A DNA stretch of 17,024 nt from assembly GCA_048421225.1 (NCBI GenBank), contig DBFNRV010000054.1, positions 1 through 17,024 on the forward strand, in the 5' to 3' direction. The position numbers were made by a program, and so were the translations under genes. Numbering within the stretch: the stretch's first letter is position 1; every line of letters begins with the position of its first letter. This DNA comes from UMGS946 sp048421225. Its GTDB lineage: Bacteria > Bacillota > Clostridia > Christensenellales > CAG-138. Below the pieces are notes generated by a model. The model ran no database searches, was not told the origin of the DNA, and saw only the letters and a list, made by a program, of their open reading frames with translations. Positions 1 to 7,164 of this stretch are shown one piece after another.

Positions 1-298
1 AAATATTGTTCAGCAAACCCTTTTCATGTTTCAGCTTATCCGCCGCCTCGCATAGAGGTACGTTTTTATATTTTTCAAGCCATTTTTGATAGCTTTCCTT
101 GCTATCTACTTTTGCCGTGCTGTTTTCATATGCCTCGTCAAAGGCAACGGATATTGAGCCGAAGGACGGGCCAGTTAAATCAAGTCCAAAATCCTGTTCC
201 GTTCGCGCGTTGTAACACAGAACCCCATTGACGAGCAGTATCAGTAGGAGGCTAACTAACAAACGGCGATTGCTGAATATTCGTTTTAGTTCTTTCAT
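1..298 (-). CDS. ABC-2 type permease-like protein, N-terminal part
   Basis: The gene runs off the window edge; 99 codons are visible. The ATG at 298 has a good ribosome site, AGGAGA, six bases upstream. The product starts with a basic stretch (MKELKRIFSNRR) followed by one hydrophobic helix at about residues 14-29 (LLVSLLLILLVNGVL). After that comes a charged, probably extracellular region. This layout (short basic cytosolic tail, first helix, long outside loop) is typical of ABC-2 type permeases with a large loop after helix 1. A second support is the piece just upstream, which ends like an ABC ATPase (LEDVYLYYLGE) 10 bases before this start; ATPase-permease pairs are the normal order. Identity as a permease is inference because only the first helix is visible. 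Confidence 0.55.
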   Translation of the reverse strand, partial: MKELKRIFSNRRLLVSLLLILLVNGVLCYNARTEQDFGLDLTGPSFGSISVAFDEAYENSTAKVDSKESYQKWLEKYKNVPLCEAADKLKHEKGLLNNI

Positions 299-308
299 GC
301 CGCATCTC

Positions 309-437
309 CTATTCTCCGAGATAGTAGAGATAAACATCTTCTAAGGCCAGATGATCTTCGACAAATTGACCTTCGACTGGGAGAATATCGCCAATTACGC
401 GTATCCACGTTCCACCCCGCCGACCGAACTCCCTACT
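309..437 (-). pseudogene. C-terminal remnant of an ABC transporter ATP-binding protein
   Basis: This frame is open for about 42 codons and stops with TAG, 10 bases before the permease start. Its last residues, LALEDVYLYYLGE, match the usual end of ABC-2 type ATPases (LEDVYLYYF...), and the stretch TWIRVIGDILP before it resembles the beta strand that normally precedes that tail. Upstream in this frame there is a TAA at 438-440 and no Walker A, signature or Walker B sequence anywhere up to 1133. The gene is therefore decayed or replaced upstream of about position 410-437. The downstream permease may have lost its partner, or may use one encoded elsewhere. Confidence 0.5.
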
Positions 438-544
438 TTATACTGCTCCTGCATAGATTTCAGGTTCTCCGGATGGCAGGGCAACTTCTTCACCTTGTCC
501 GCAACGCGCTTCACTAAATCGTAGGAAGCTCCCATGCCAACCAT
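395..544 (-). other. 49-codon open frame of unknown origin, possible gene fragment
   Basis: An ATG-started frame of 49 codons (beginning MVGMGASYDLVKRVADKVKK, ending VGGVERGYA) overlaps the ABC ATPase remnant out of frame. Its composition is protein-like: alternating charged and hydrophobic residues and one His-Pro-Glu-Asn segment. There is no ribosome site in front of the ATG, and a TGA stands four codons upstream. I do not recognise the family. It may be the end of a foreign gene joined to the ATPase remnant by a deletion or rearrangement, or a chance frame. Confidence 0.2.
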
Positions 545-655
545 GCAGTCTTTTCATGCTCATATAGTCAAATTGCATTTGATTTTCACCGATTGAAAAG
601 GAAATGTTTTCCCAAATGAATCACAAATTACGGCAAGAAGCAAGGACAAAGTTGT

Positions 656-704
656 TATATGGTATAGTAAAAGCCGCTTGTTTTCACAAAGGGCTTCCCA
701 TATA
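656..704. repeat. Nested inverted repeat (possible RNA hairpin)
   Basis: The outer arms TATATGG (656-662) and CCATATA (698-704) are perfect complements. Inside them AAGCC (671-675) pairs with GGCTT (692-696). The result is a two-step hairpin of 12 pairs. No T-run follows on either strand, so it does not look like an ordinary terminator. Confidence 0.3.
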
Positions 705-716
705 ATATGTATCAGA

Positions 717-767
717 GGCTAACAACAAAAGTTATATCTTCCCGTTGGTTTTTATGGGATATTAGCC
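717..767. repeat. Interrupted inverted repeat
   Basis: GGCTAA (717-722) pairs with TTAGCC (762-767). Further in, ATATC and CCC on the left can pair with GGGATAT next to the right arm, with bulges. It lies 13 bases after the hairpin at 656-704, so the two could belong to one folded transcript. No known RNA family was recognised. Confidence 0.22.
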
Positions 768-930
768 TACAGCCCTGCATTATACTTCCGCTTTTTTAAT
801 GTGACTTCAATAGTTAAGTCGGCGGGGAGCAGTCGTTTAGGTCGCAAGCCAAGCGGTTAGCTGGGTATGGTGCGGTTTTCAAGACGTCCTTGCATAGCAG
901 TGTTCTGTGTGGCGGTTATTAACGGCTAGG

Positions 931-947
931 CAGTATCAACGATACTG
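931..947. repeat. 7-bp perfect palindrome with 3-base spacer
   Basis: CAGTATC-aac-GATACTG. It could be a small hairpin or a dimer-binding operator; it lies 187 bases before dgt. Nothing nearby ties it to a regulator. Confidence 0.25.
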
Positions 948-1133
948 TCCCCAGTAGAACCCAAAAACCTGATTTAATTATGTCAAGCACATCTAAAAGT
1001 TTTTGGTGTACCTGACGATTATAGCACGCTTACATTAAAAACCTGAACGTATCGGCCATAATATCGCTGAAACGGGCGGAAAACGACAGTAACATTAGAG
1101 GGAACGCCCAATTATAGCAAGGAGGCAGGCGGA

Positions 1134-2150
1134 ATGGAAATAGGTATATCGGCTGAAATAAGGAAAAGGGTTGAAGAGCTTGAAAAAAAGCTGCTTTCCC
1201 CATATGCGTCGCTGTCATGCGAGACAAGGGGACGGGAACAGCCGATGGAGCCCTGTCCGGTAAGGACCGATTTTGTGCGGGACAGGGACAGAATCGTTCA
1301 CTGCAAATCCTTCAGGCGGCTGAAGCATAAAACACAGGTGTTTCTATCGCCGGCGGGCGATCATTACAGGACGCGTTTGACTCATACGCTTGAGGTATCG
1401 CAAATCGCCAGGACGATAGCAAGGGGACTTAGGCTCAATGAAGACCTGACCGAGGCGATATCCCTTGGACATGATTTGGGGCATACACCCTTTGGCCACG
1501 CGGGAGAGTCCGTGTTGAACCGTTTGGTGCCGGGCGGCTTTGAGCACAACGTGCAGAGCCTAAGAATCGTAAGCCTGCTTGAAAATGGGGGGAGGGGGCT
1601 TAATCTGACATTTGAGGTAAGGGACGGCATAGTAAATCATAAAAAGAGCGGATCCCCAGCTACGCTCGAAGGCAAAGTTGTAAGCATAGCGGACCGAATA
1701 GCATATATAAATCACGATATTGACGATGCCCTGAGAGCGCATGTACTAAAGGCTGAGGACATACCCAAGAGCTGTACCTCCACCCTTGGCAGCGCACATG
1801 GGGATCGCATAAATACCATGATAACGGATGTGCTATTAAACAGTATGGATAAACCTTACATTGCAATGTCAGGCGAGGTAGGTAGGGAGTTCGAGAAGTT
1901 AAGGGATTTTATGTTTGAAATGGTATACTATAACCCGATAGCGAAGAAAGAGGAGGGGAAGGCGGCACATGTAATAGAGCAACTATATCTATATTATCTA
2001 AGGCATATAGACTCATTGCCTGACGAATTTAAAATGTATATCGAACCGGACGGACGGGAACGCGTTGTCTCCGATTATATTGCATGCATGACGGACAGAT
2101 ATGCAGTTAACGATTATGAAAGCAAGTTTGTGCCAAAGGGATGGGCATGA
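1134..2150 (+). CDS. dgt: Deoxyguanosinetriphosphate triphosphohydrolase-like HD protein
   Basis: The product is a cytosolic metal-dependent HD phosphohydrolase that in this family splits dNTPs (classically dGTP) to the nucleoside and triphosphate, limiting the dNTP pool. At 338 residues it is of the shorter Gram-positive type. Visible motifs: RRLKHKTQVF (61-70), which precedes the HD fold; the first metal histidine in THTLEVSQ (H84); the HD pair in GHDLGHTPFGHAGE (H113, D114, with H117 and H122); and the last metal aspartate in IADRIAY (D187), followed by NHDIDDAL. The ATG is preceded by AAGGAGG eight bases away. In many Clostridia dgt precedes dnaG-rpoD; here it stands alone and converges on recO with only 7 bases between the stop codons and no evident terminator. 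Substrate specificity cannot be read from sequence. Confidence 0.93.
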   Translation: MEIGISAEIRKRVEELEKKLLSPYASLSCETRGREQPMEPCPVRTDFVRDRDRIVHCKSFRRLKHKTQVFLSPAGDHYRTRLTHTLEVSQIARTIARGLRLNEDLTEAISLGHDLGHTPFGHAGESVLNRLVPGGFEHNVQSLRIVSLLENGGRGLNLTFEVRDGIVNHKKSGSPATLEGKVVSIADRIAYINHDIDDALRAHVLKAEDIPKSCTSTLGSAHGDRINTMITDVLLNSMDKPYIAMSGEVGREFEKLRDFMFEMVYYNPIAKKEEGKAAHVIEQLYLYYLRHIDSLPDEFKMYIEPDGRERVVSDYIACMTDRYAVNDYESKFVPKGWA

Positions 2151-2157
2151 TAACATA

Positions 2158-2886
2158 CTATAGCATGTCAAATGCCTTGATCCTCTTATCCAGTATATAC
2201 TCTACATAGCCCTTCAAAGCGGGCTTAAGCTCTTCACGGACCGTCTGAGGCAAAACTACCTTTTGCATATCCGTTTCGGGAAGTTGTATCATGCGCCTTA
2301 CCGCTTCAAGGGAAAGGGCGCTGACGTTAGTCAAGCCAGAACCCTTGCATGCGTCGCATACAGCACCGCCGTTTGCGGCTGAAAACCCTGCCCTCCTCAT
2401 CATTCTTAAATCCCTGCCGCAGATGGCGCAGTGCGTAAGGGAAGGGGAATATCCCGCTATGGAAAGCGATTGGACAGTAAAGAACAATGCAAGATCCAGC
2501 GGCGAACTATCCGAATATGATAAAAAGCTTAGAGAGTGATACAGCAAGGTGAATATGCGCTCGTTCGATTCGCCTTCAGCTATGAGCGCGTCAATTAATG
2601 AAACCATGTATGATCCCGCAGCGAACCGATCCACGTCAGAACTTATGGAGTAGAAGCTCTCATGAAGATCAGCCGAATTAAGATAGTAACGTCCCTTATT
2701 ATGAAATAATACCAGCTCTGAGTATGCGAACGGCTGGGAGGAGGACAATAGGGGGCTTCCAGAGCGGCGGCACCCACGCGACAATACGGCTAGTTTTCCC
2801 GCCTCCCTTGTAAAAAGCGTAAGCATCCGGTCATTGTCGCGATAATCGGCGTATCTTAACACTATTCCGCTTAGGGTTACGTTCAT
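2158..2886 (-). CDS. recO: DNA repair protein RecO
   Basis: RecO anneals complementary strands and, with RecR, loads RecA on SSB-coated DNA in the RecFOR recombination pathway. The sequence shows the N-terminal OB fold (TLSGIVLRYADYRDNDRMLTLFT region), a helical middle, and a C4 zinc site, CAIC and CDAC at about residues 153-156 and 177-180, as in Gram-positive RecO. I chose the ATG at 2886 because GGAG lies nine bases upstream of it; an in-frame ATG at 2910 adds eight residues but has no ribosome site. The resulting 242 residues fit the family (about 240-255). In Bacillus recO follows era directly; here a plus-strand small gene and a terminator separate them, so recO must have its own promoter in the 2887-2973 interval, where no clear one was found. 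Confidence 0.93.
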   Translation of the reverse strand: MNVTLSGIVLRYADYRDNDRMLTLFTREAGKLAVLSRGCRRSGSPLLSSSQPFAYSELVLFHNKGRYYLNSADLHESFYSISSDVDRFAAGSYMVSLIDALIAEGESNERIFTLLYHSLSFLSYSDSSPLDLALFFTVQSLSIAGYSPSLTHCAICGRDLRMMRRAGFSAANGGAVCDACKGSGLTNVSALSLEAVRRMIQLPETDMQKVVLPQTVREELKPALKGYVEYILDKRIKAFDML

Positions 2887-2973
2887 TTTTTGCTTCTCCA
2901 AATTTTGCATCGTATTTTGCGCTTTTGCGTGCGGGATAATATTTACGTACAGATCAAATAAGGGAGGGCTTAT

Positions 2974-3108
2974 ATGGATACTATAAATCGTACGGCAGAG
3001 GAACTATGGAAGGAGTTTTCAGATACGGGTAGAATAGGAGCATATTTGATGTACAAGGCAGTTAAATCCGTTGATACACCCGGCGGGACACGTGGGACTC
3101 CAGTATAG
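2974..3108 (+). CDS. yqzL: YqzL-like small protein (44 aa)
   Basis: A 44-codon gene with an ATG preceded by GGGAGG at six bases, an excellent ribosome site. The core LWKEFSDTGRIGAYLMYKAV (residues 11-30) fits the pattern of the YqzL family (W-x-x-F-x-x-TG-x-x-x-AYLxYK), tiny proteins of unknown function encoded between era and recO in Bacillus. Position supports the call: it lies exactly between recO and era. The C-terminal tail after residue 33 is Gly/Pro/Thr-rich. The odd point is orientation: it is on the plus strand, divergent from recO and convergent with era, while in Bacillus the three are co-oriented. It is easily missed because of its length. The family assignment rests on motif and locus, not on a database hit. 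Confidence 0.7.
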   Translation: MDTINRTAEELWKEFSDTGRIGAYLMYKAVKSVDTPGGTRGTPV

Positions 3109-3175
3109 TAATAAAAAGTTAAGGCTTAAGCTATGAACTGGAACTTAGCTATTTTCAAAAGCAATCCTCTGTTTT

Positions 3176-3203
3176 GAAAAGGCGTCTTTGACGCCTTTTC
3201 CTT
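3176..3203. terminator. Bidirectional intrinsic terminator between yqzL and era
   Basis: An 11-bp perfect stem (3176-3186 with 3190-3200, loop TTT). The arms begin or end in AAAA/TTTT, giving T-rich tails on both strands: TTTTCCTTCT on plus and TTTTCAAAAC on minus. It stands 68 bases after the yqzL stop and 25 bases after the era stop, where both converging transcripts need to end. Confidence 0.8.
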
Positions 3204-3227
3204 CTATACGAAGCTATCCATATCGCA

Positions 3228-4121
3228 CTATTCATATCCAAGTTCACGCATGACACTTAAACTGTTCCGCCAATCCTCTTTAACCTTAACCCATACCTGA
3301 AGGTTGATCCTGCACCCGAGCAGCCATTCCATATCCTTTCGCGCATCAGAGGCGATCCTCTTTAGCATTGAACCCTGCCTGCCAATGATTATACCCTTGT
3401 GACTGCTTCTCTCGCAGTAAATTGTCGACCATACATTGCAGATGCCGGTGTCCGCGTATTCGACCCTGTCTATAAATACGCCTACTCCATGCGGAATTTC
3501 CTGCCTTAACATATTTAAAGCCTTCTCCCTTATTATCTCACCAAGGATTACGCGCTCAGGCATGTCGGTTATCATGTCGGGAGGGAAGTACTGCGGGCCT
3601 TCGGGGAGAAGCTCACTAAGTGCACGCTCCAGTTCCGGCAGCCCAGTGCCCATCATCGCGGATACCCTGAAACTGCGCTTTATAAAGTCTTGACATGATA
3701 GATATTCCTCAATTTCCTCTATGCCAGCCAGGTTGGATACGTCGACCTTATTTATCACGGCGATCACAGGCGATTTTGCCGAGACAAGCTTGCCTATCAG
3801 CGCCTCATCCTTAGGGCCGATACCTCTTGCCGCATCTATAACAAGCAAAACGGCGTCCACCTCGTTCAGCGTTTCGTATGCGGACTTTAACATGTACTCA
3901 CCGAGCCGGTTTTTAGGCGTGGTTACTCCAGGAGTATCCAAAAATACAATTTGGTACCCTGTTCTGGTCATAACCCCCATTATCCTGTTGCGCGTTGTCT
4001 GAGCGCGGTCCGAAACGATCGATACCTTCTGGCCGACAAAGGCGTTGGTAAGCGTGGATTTACCAACATTTGGAGAGCCGACTATTGATACAAACCCCGA
4101 ACGATAGCATTGCCCGCTCAT
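3228..4121 (-). CDS. era: GTPase Era, 16S rRNA/30S assembly factor
   Basis: Era is an essential GTPase that binds the 3' end of 16S rRNA and assists 30S maturation at the membrane-proximal cytosol. All motifs are present: G1 GSPNVGKS (15-22), G2 in TTRNRIMG (42-49), G3 DTPG (62-65), G4 NKVD (124-127), G5 SAM (154-156), and a C-terminal KH domain with GIIIGRQGSMLK (243-254). The length of 297 is normal. Its ATG overlaps the cdd stop as ATGA, so translation is coupled to cdd. It is the last gene of the yqfC operon and is followed by the terminator at 3176-3203. Co-location with ybeY, another 16S 3'-end factor, fits a shared role in ribosome assembly. Confidence 0.97.
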   Translation of the reverse strand: MSGQCYRSGFVSIVGSPNVGKSTLTNAFVGQKVSIVSDRAQTTRNRIMGVMTRTGYQIVFLDTPGVTTPKNRLGEYMLKSAYETLNEVDAVLLVIDAARGIGPKDEALIGKLVSAKSPVIAVINKVDVSNLAGIEEIEEYLSCQDFIKRSFRVSAMMGTGLPELERALSELLPEGPQYFPPDMITDMPERVILGEIIREKALNMLRQEIPHGVGVFIDRVEYADTGICNVWSTIYCERSSHKGIIIGRQGSMLKRIASDARKDMEWLLGCRINLQVWVKVKEDWRNSLSVMRELGYE

Positions 4122-4534
4122 GGCCTTACGTCCTGTGGAGCAAACGCGTATGGGAACAGCTCTCCAAATCGCATAACCTTATATTTGCCAACGCCGTTTG
4201 AGCATATCACGGGCATATCGTCATCGCAGAATTCGGACAGCGATTGCCTGCATATTCCGCAAGGTACTGTAAAATTGTGGCTGTCAGACACTATGGCCAG
4301 AGCGTCAAAGGCGCGCTCGCCTTCGTAGATCGCCTTAAACAGCGCGGTCCTTTCGGCACAGTTAGTAGCTCCGTATGAAACGTTTTCCACATTGCATCCG
4401 AGATAATACGCTCCGGTTTCACCCTTGATACACGCGCCAACGCGGAAGCCTGAATACGGGACATACGCCCTGTCGCGCGCATCGTTGGCCATACGCAGCA
4501 TATTCTTTATTTCCAGATCGTGTATGGGCTTCAT
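4118..4534 (-). CDS. cdd: Cytidine deaminase
   Basis: Zinc enzyme of pyrimidine salvage, turning cytidine and deoxycytidine into uridine and deoxyuridine. The small tetrameric class is indicated by 138 residues, the substrate strand CNVENVSYG (47-55), the zinc cysteine and catalytic glutamate in CAERTA (C59, E61), and PCGICRQ with C92 and C95. I chose the ATG at 4534 because it forms an ATGA overlap with the ybeY stop, mirroring the cdd-era junction, and GGGGTG lies just upstream; an in-frame GTG at 4543 would add three residues. In Bacillus dgkA lies between ybeY and cdd; here the two genes overlap and dgkA is absent. Confidence 0.95.
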   Translation of the reverse strand: MKPIHDLEIKNMLRMANDARDRAYVPYSGFRVGACIKGETGAYYLGCNVENVSYGATNCAERTALFKAIYEGERAFDALAIVSDSHNFTVPCGICRQSLSEFCDDDMPVICSNGVGKYKVMRFGELFPYAFAPQDVRP

Positions 4535-4971
4535 CTTGCGCACCCCATTTCACGTAATATTTCATCCTGAAGAGCAATCATTTCCTCCTCGTCCTCCTTG
4601 AGTATGTGATCAAAGCCAAGCAGATGGAGCATACCGTGTATCGTAAGAAACGCCATCTCACGTTCAATAGAATGCCCATATTCATCGGCTTGCAACCTGG
4701 CCCTATCAACCGATATAGCTATGTCGCCTAAGAAGGCGTCCGGCTGAGACAACAGCATAAAACCCTCGTGCGCTGGAAAGCTCAACACATCTGTGGGCGA
4801 GTCTATTCCTCTGTATTCCCTGTTCATGCGCCTGATTTCAGCATCGTCAACTATAGCTACGGTAACGTCTCCCTGGCGCCCCCTGTTGTCAAGCGCCGCA
4901 TTTACGGCCATGGCAATCATGTATTGAATGCCGCCATCTAAGCCCTCGACACGAACAAGTATATCCAGCAT
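4531..4971 (-). CDS. ybeY: Endoribonuclease YbeY, rRNA maturation factor
   Basis: YbeY is a zinc-dependent single-strand endoribonuclease needed for 16S rRNA 3'-end maturation and ribosome quality control. The zinc signature H-x3-H-x5-H is seen as HGMLHLLGFDH (H112, H116, H122). The upstream family segments RGIDSPTDVLSFP and LGDIAIS are also present. At 146 residues it has the usual length. GGAGG lies eight bases before the ATG. The gene follows pgpH after a 39-base gap with a hairpin and overlaps cdd by four bases. Assignment is firm; its activity in this organism is by family knowledge. Confidence 0.96.
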   Translation of the reverse strand: MLDILVRVEGLDGGIQYMIAMAVNAALDNRGRQGDVTVAIVDDAEIRRMNREYRGIDSPTDVLSFPAHEGFMLLSQPDAFLGDIAISVDRARLQADEYGHSIEREMAFLTIHGMLHLLGFDHILKEDEEEMIALQDEILREMGCAR

Positions 4972-4984
4972 AATCTAACCTCCA

Positions 4985-5008
4985 GTGCATGTTTGAATTA
5001 TCATGCAC
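4985..5008. repeat. Inverted repeat in the pgpH-ybeY gap
   Basis: GTGCATG (4985-4991) and CATGCAC (5002-5008) form a 7-bp stem with a 10-base loop, three bases after the pgpH stop and just before the ybeY ribosome site (GGAGG near 4980). There is no T-run, so it may be a processing or stability element or may affect ybeY translation rather than end transcription. Confidence 0.35.
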
Positions 5009-5010
5009 GA

Positions 5011-7143
5011 TCATTCAGGGTACTCTATGCGCTCATGCAGCAGTCCTAAGAACGTCTTAAGAAAAGACCGTTCCACAATAGATATCTGTGCAAGCGTAAG
5101 AGGGGCGTTCATAAGCAGGCCATCCTTATCGGAGTATTTTGAGGCTATTACTTTATGAACCATTTCCTCCACTTTGGCCTTATCGGCCGAGTTGATTGAA
5201 CGTACTGCGGCTTCACAGCAATCGGCAAGCATAACGATGGCGCTCTCAACAGAGGAGGGGCGGCTTCCCGAATAGCGAAAGTCCTTTTGATTCACAGGCG
5301 TATCTGAGTCCTGCTGCGCCTTGAAATAAAAGTAAGCCATAAGTGAGTTTCCGTGATGCTCTCCGGCGATTCTTATAACGTCCGAAGGAAGCCTGTACTT
5401 TTGCAGTAAAACAACGCTGTCATGCTGATGCGCTATTATTATGGACGCGCTTTCAGCGGGGCTTAGCGTATCATGGATGTTCTCGTTTGGATCCTGGTTC
5501 TCTTTAAAGTACTTGGGTCTTCTAAGCTTGCCTACGTCGTGGAAATAGGCGCCTACACGCGCAAGCGGGGCGTTGGCGCCAATCGCCTCGGCCGCCGCTT
5601 CGGCAAGGGAAGCAACCATTGCCGAATGGTGATAAGTACCGGACGCCTCTGTCATAAGCTGTTTTATAAGCGGATGGTTCGTGTTTGTCAACTCATTTAA
5701 CCTGGCGCCGGTTGATATATCAAACAGGCTTTCCCAAACAGGGGAGGTGCCCGCGCACAGCACTGCGGCCAACAGACCGCCGCCGACCGTAAGCGCCGCA
5801 TCCTTTAATATGTCAACTGCAGGCGAACTAAGCGCAATATACACGCATAATACCATTAGCGCGGCCGCGGCTCCGCCGACGAGGCCGGCGGTAATAACAG
5901 TACCGCGTTTTTGGGCCTTTCTAAGAATGAGCGTGGACGCAATGCCTCCAAGGATAGCGCCAAGGCACACAATTACAGTATTGCTGTTAAATATTTCACT
6001 TCCCTGTCCGCCGGAAATCAGGCCCATAATGGCTCCCGAAAGCACGGATACGGCATAAGCGGGCCGTTCGCCTACAAGCAAGGCGGTCATCATGGCAGCT
6101 ATTATGTAAGGCATAAAATGAATGGATAGCATACGGCATGCCCACGATGACAGCAGCATCATCAAAAGCGCGATTGCTATGATTGCCATCTGCCTTAAAT
6201 TGTTTAAGACGCTTTTACAGCAAAAGTACATATATGCAAAGAATGCTCCAAAGGCTATTAGGACATATACTGCTATGCCGACGTGCGTGGAAATGTCCGC
6301 GCTTGCGTCCCTTATAATACCAAGGTCACTCAGAAGAGTGTACTGTATGGCGGTAAGCCTGCTTCCTTCAGATACTATTACTTCACCACTTTTTATTACC
6401 TCATCCGTAACTGCAAGTGCCGCCTCATTGCGGGCATCCTCGGTGGCCTTCTCGTCAATAAGATATGTGGGCTGAATGTACCTGTCAAAGAGCAGACCGC
6501 CAACACTTTTCAACTCCTCGGTAATGCCTCCCGACGCATTGAGTTCCCTCATGCACAAATCCCGTACAGAGTCTACCTTTTCGGCCGAAAGCATGGCCAG
6601 ATTCGTAGTGATCTTAGGTACTACAGCGTTATATAAAAGCTGTACAGTCGAGTCTGAAGCCGCCAAAAGTTCAAAAAGCTGGTTTTGACTTACTGGGATC
6701 GTAAGTATATTCATAAGCTCCTGTATATTTGAAGTATCGCTTATAGCGTTGCTCCATTCTGCAGGAGTCATATTAGGCGCTTCGGCGCGCTTTTCTTCAT
6801 GCAGCATTAGCATGGCTCTCGAGCGCATTGACCTTACTGAATCAAAGAACGCCTCGGTGTCATAAATGAGGCTGTTCTTTAATTCTTCATCAATGCGGTA
6901 TATAGGTGGAGTGTTTTCCCTAGCGGCATTTCTAAGTATCTCCGTGGCGGCTTCGTTTTTTATATCCCTGTTGGCGTATATTGTCCTTGCGGCCGTGTCC
7001 CCAACTTCAAGTTCGTAGCGCGGGGGCGTAAGCGATAAGCAAGCAATCAGGTAGCTCAAAATAAGCGCCGTTGTCAAAAGCAACATCGACACTAACGGTT
7101 TATAGCGTGTAAATAGCTTGTTTCCCCCAGTTTTCTTACCCAT
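5011..7143 (-). CDS. pgpH: 7TM-HD family cyclic-di-AMP phosphodiesterase PgpH
   Basis: PgpH-type proteins are membrane enzymes that hydrolyse c-di-AMP to pApA, controlling potassium, osmotic and cell-wall homeostasis. Order of parts in the 710-residue product: short basic N-terminus, one helix at about 16-38, a long extracellular 7TMR-HDED region (to about 280), seven transmembrane helices at about 285-470, then the cytosolic HD domain. The HD domain shows GTYHHS (about 503-508), FHDVGKLRRPKYF (HD at 535-536), GEHHG (about 594-598) and MLADCCEA near 645. The ATG at 7143 was chosen because GGGGA lies eight bases upstream; TTG 7158 and ATG 7152 are in frame but lack a spaced site. It starts 21 bases after the phoH stop and is the second-largest step of the operon after phoH. 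Confidence 0.93.
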   Translation of the reverse strand: MGKKTGGNKLFTRYKPLVSMLLLTTALILSYLIACLSLTPPRYELEVGDTAARTIYANRDIKNEAATEILRNAARENTPPIYRIDEELKNSLIYDTEAFFDSVRSMRSRAMLMLHEEKRAEAPNMTPAEWSNAISDTSNIQELMNILTIPVSQNQLFELLAASDSTVQLLYNAVVPKITTNLAMLSAEKVDSVRDLCMRELNASGGITEELKSVGGLLFDRYIQPTYLIDEKATEDARNEAALAVTDEVIKSGEVIVSEGSRLTAIQYTLLSDLGIIRDASADISTHVGIAVYVLIAFGAFFAYMYFCCKSVLNNLRQMAIIAIALLMMLLSSWACRMLSIHFMPYIIAAMMTALLVGERPAYAVSVLSGAIMGLISGGQGSEIFNSNTVIVCLGAILGGIASTLILRKAQKRGTVITAGLVGGAAAALMVLCVYIALSSPAVDILKDAALTVGGGLLAAVLCAGTSPVWESLFDISTGARLNELTNTNHPLIKQLMTEASGTYHHSAMVASLAEAAAEAIGANAPLARVGAYFHDVGKLRRPKYFKENQDPNENIHDTLSPAESASIIIAHQHDSVVLLQKYRLPSDVIRIAGEHHGNSLMAYFYFKAQQDSDTPVNQKDFRYSGSRPSSVESAIVMLADCCEAAVRSINSADKAKVEEMVHKVIASKYSDKDGLLMNAPLTLAQISIVERSFLKTFLGLLHERIEYPE

Positions 7144-7164
7144 CCTATACATCCCCAAACAGTT

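Larger units (their letters stand above)
561..1133. other. Non-coding region between ABC remnants and dgt
   Basis: About 570 bases with no convincing gene on either strand. It contains nested inverted repeats at 656-704 and 717-767 and a short palindrome at 931-947, described separately. The nine-base word ATTATAGCA occurs twice, at 1018-1026 and 1111-1119; the second copy runs into the dgt ribosome site. I see no clear sigma-A promoter with both boxes at good spacing. Confidence 0.5.

Noticed and set aside
780..960. Possible known structured RNA (6S RNA, SRP RNA or riboswitch)
   Set aside because: Several short GC-rich blocks looked suggestive, but no conserved core of any family I know could be laid on it, and pairing by eye was not convincing beyond the 931-947 palindrome.
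1030..1227. 65-codon minus-strand frame over the dgt start
   Set aside because: It overlaps the dgt ribosome site and first codons, and has no ribosome site of its own.
2291..2539. 82-codon plus-strand open frame
   Set aside because: It lies wholly inside recO on the opposite strand, has no ribosome site and no recognisable motif; recO has clear family motifs.
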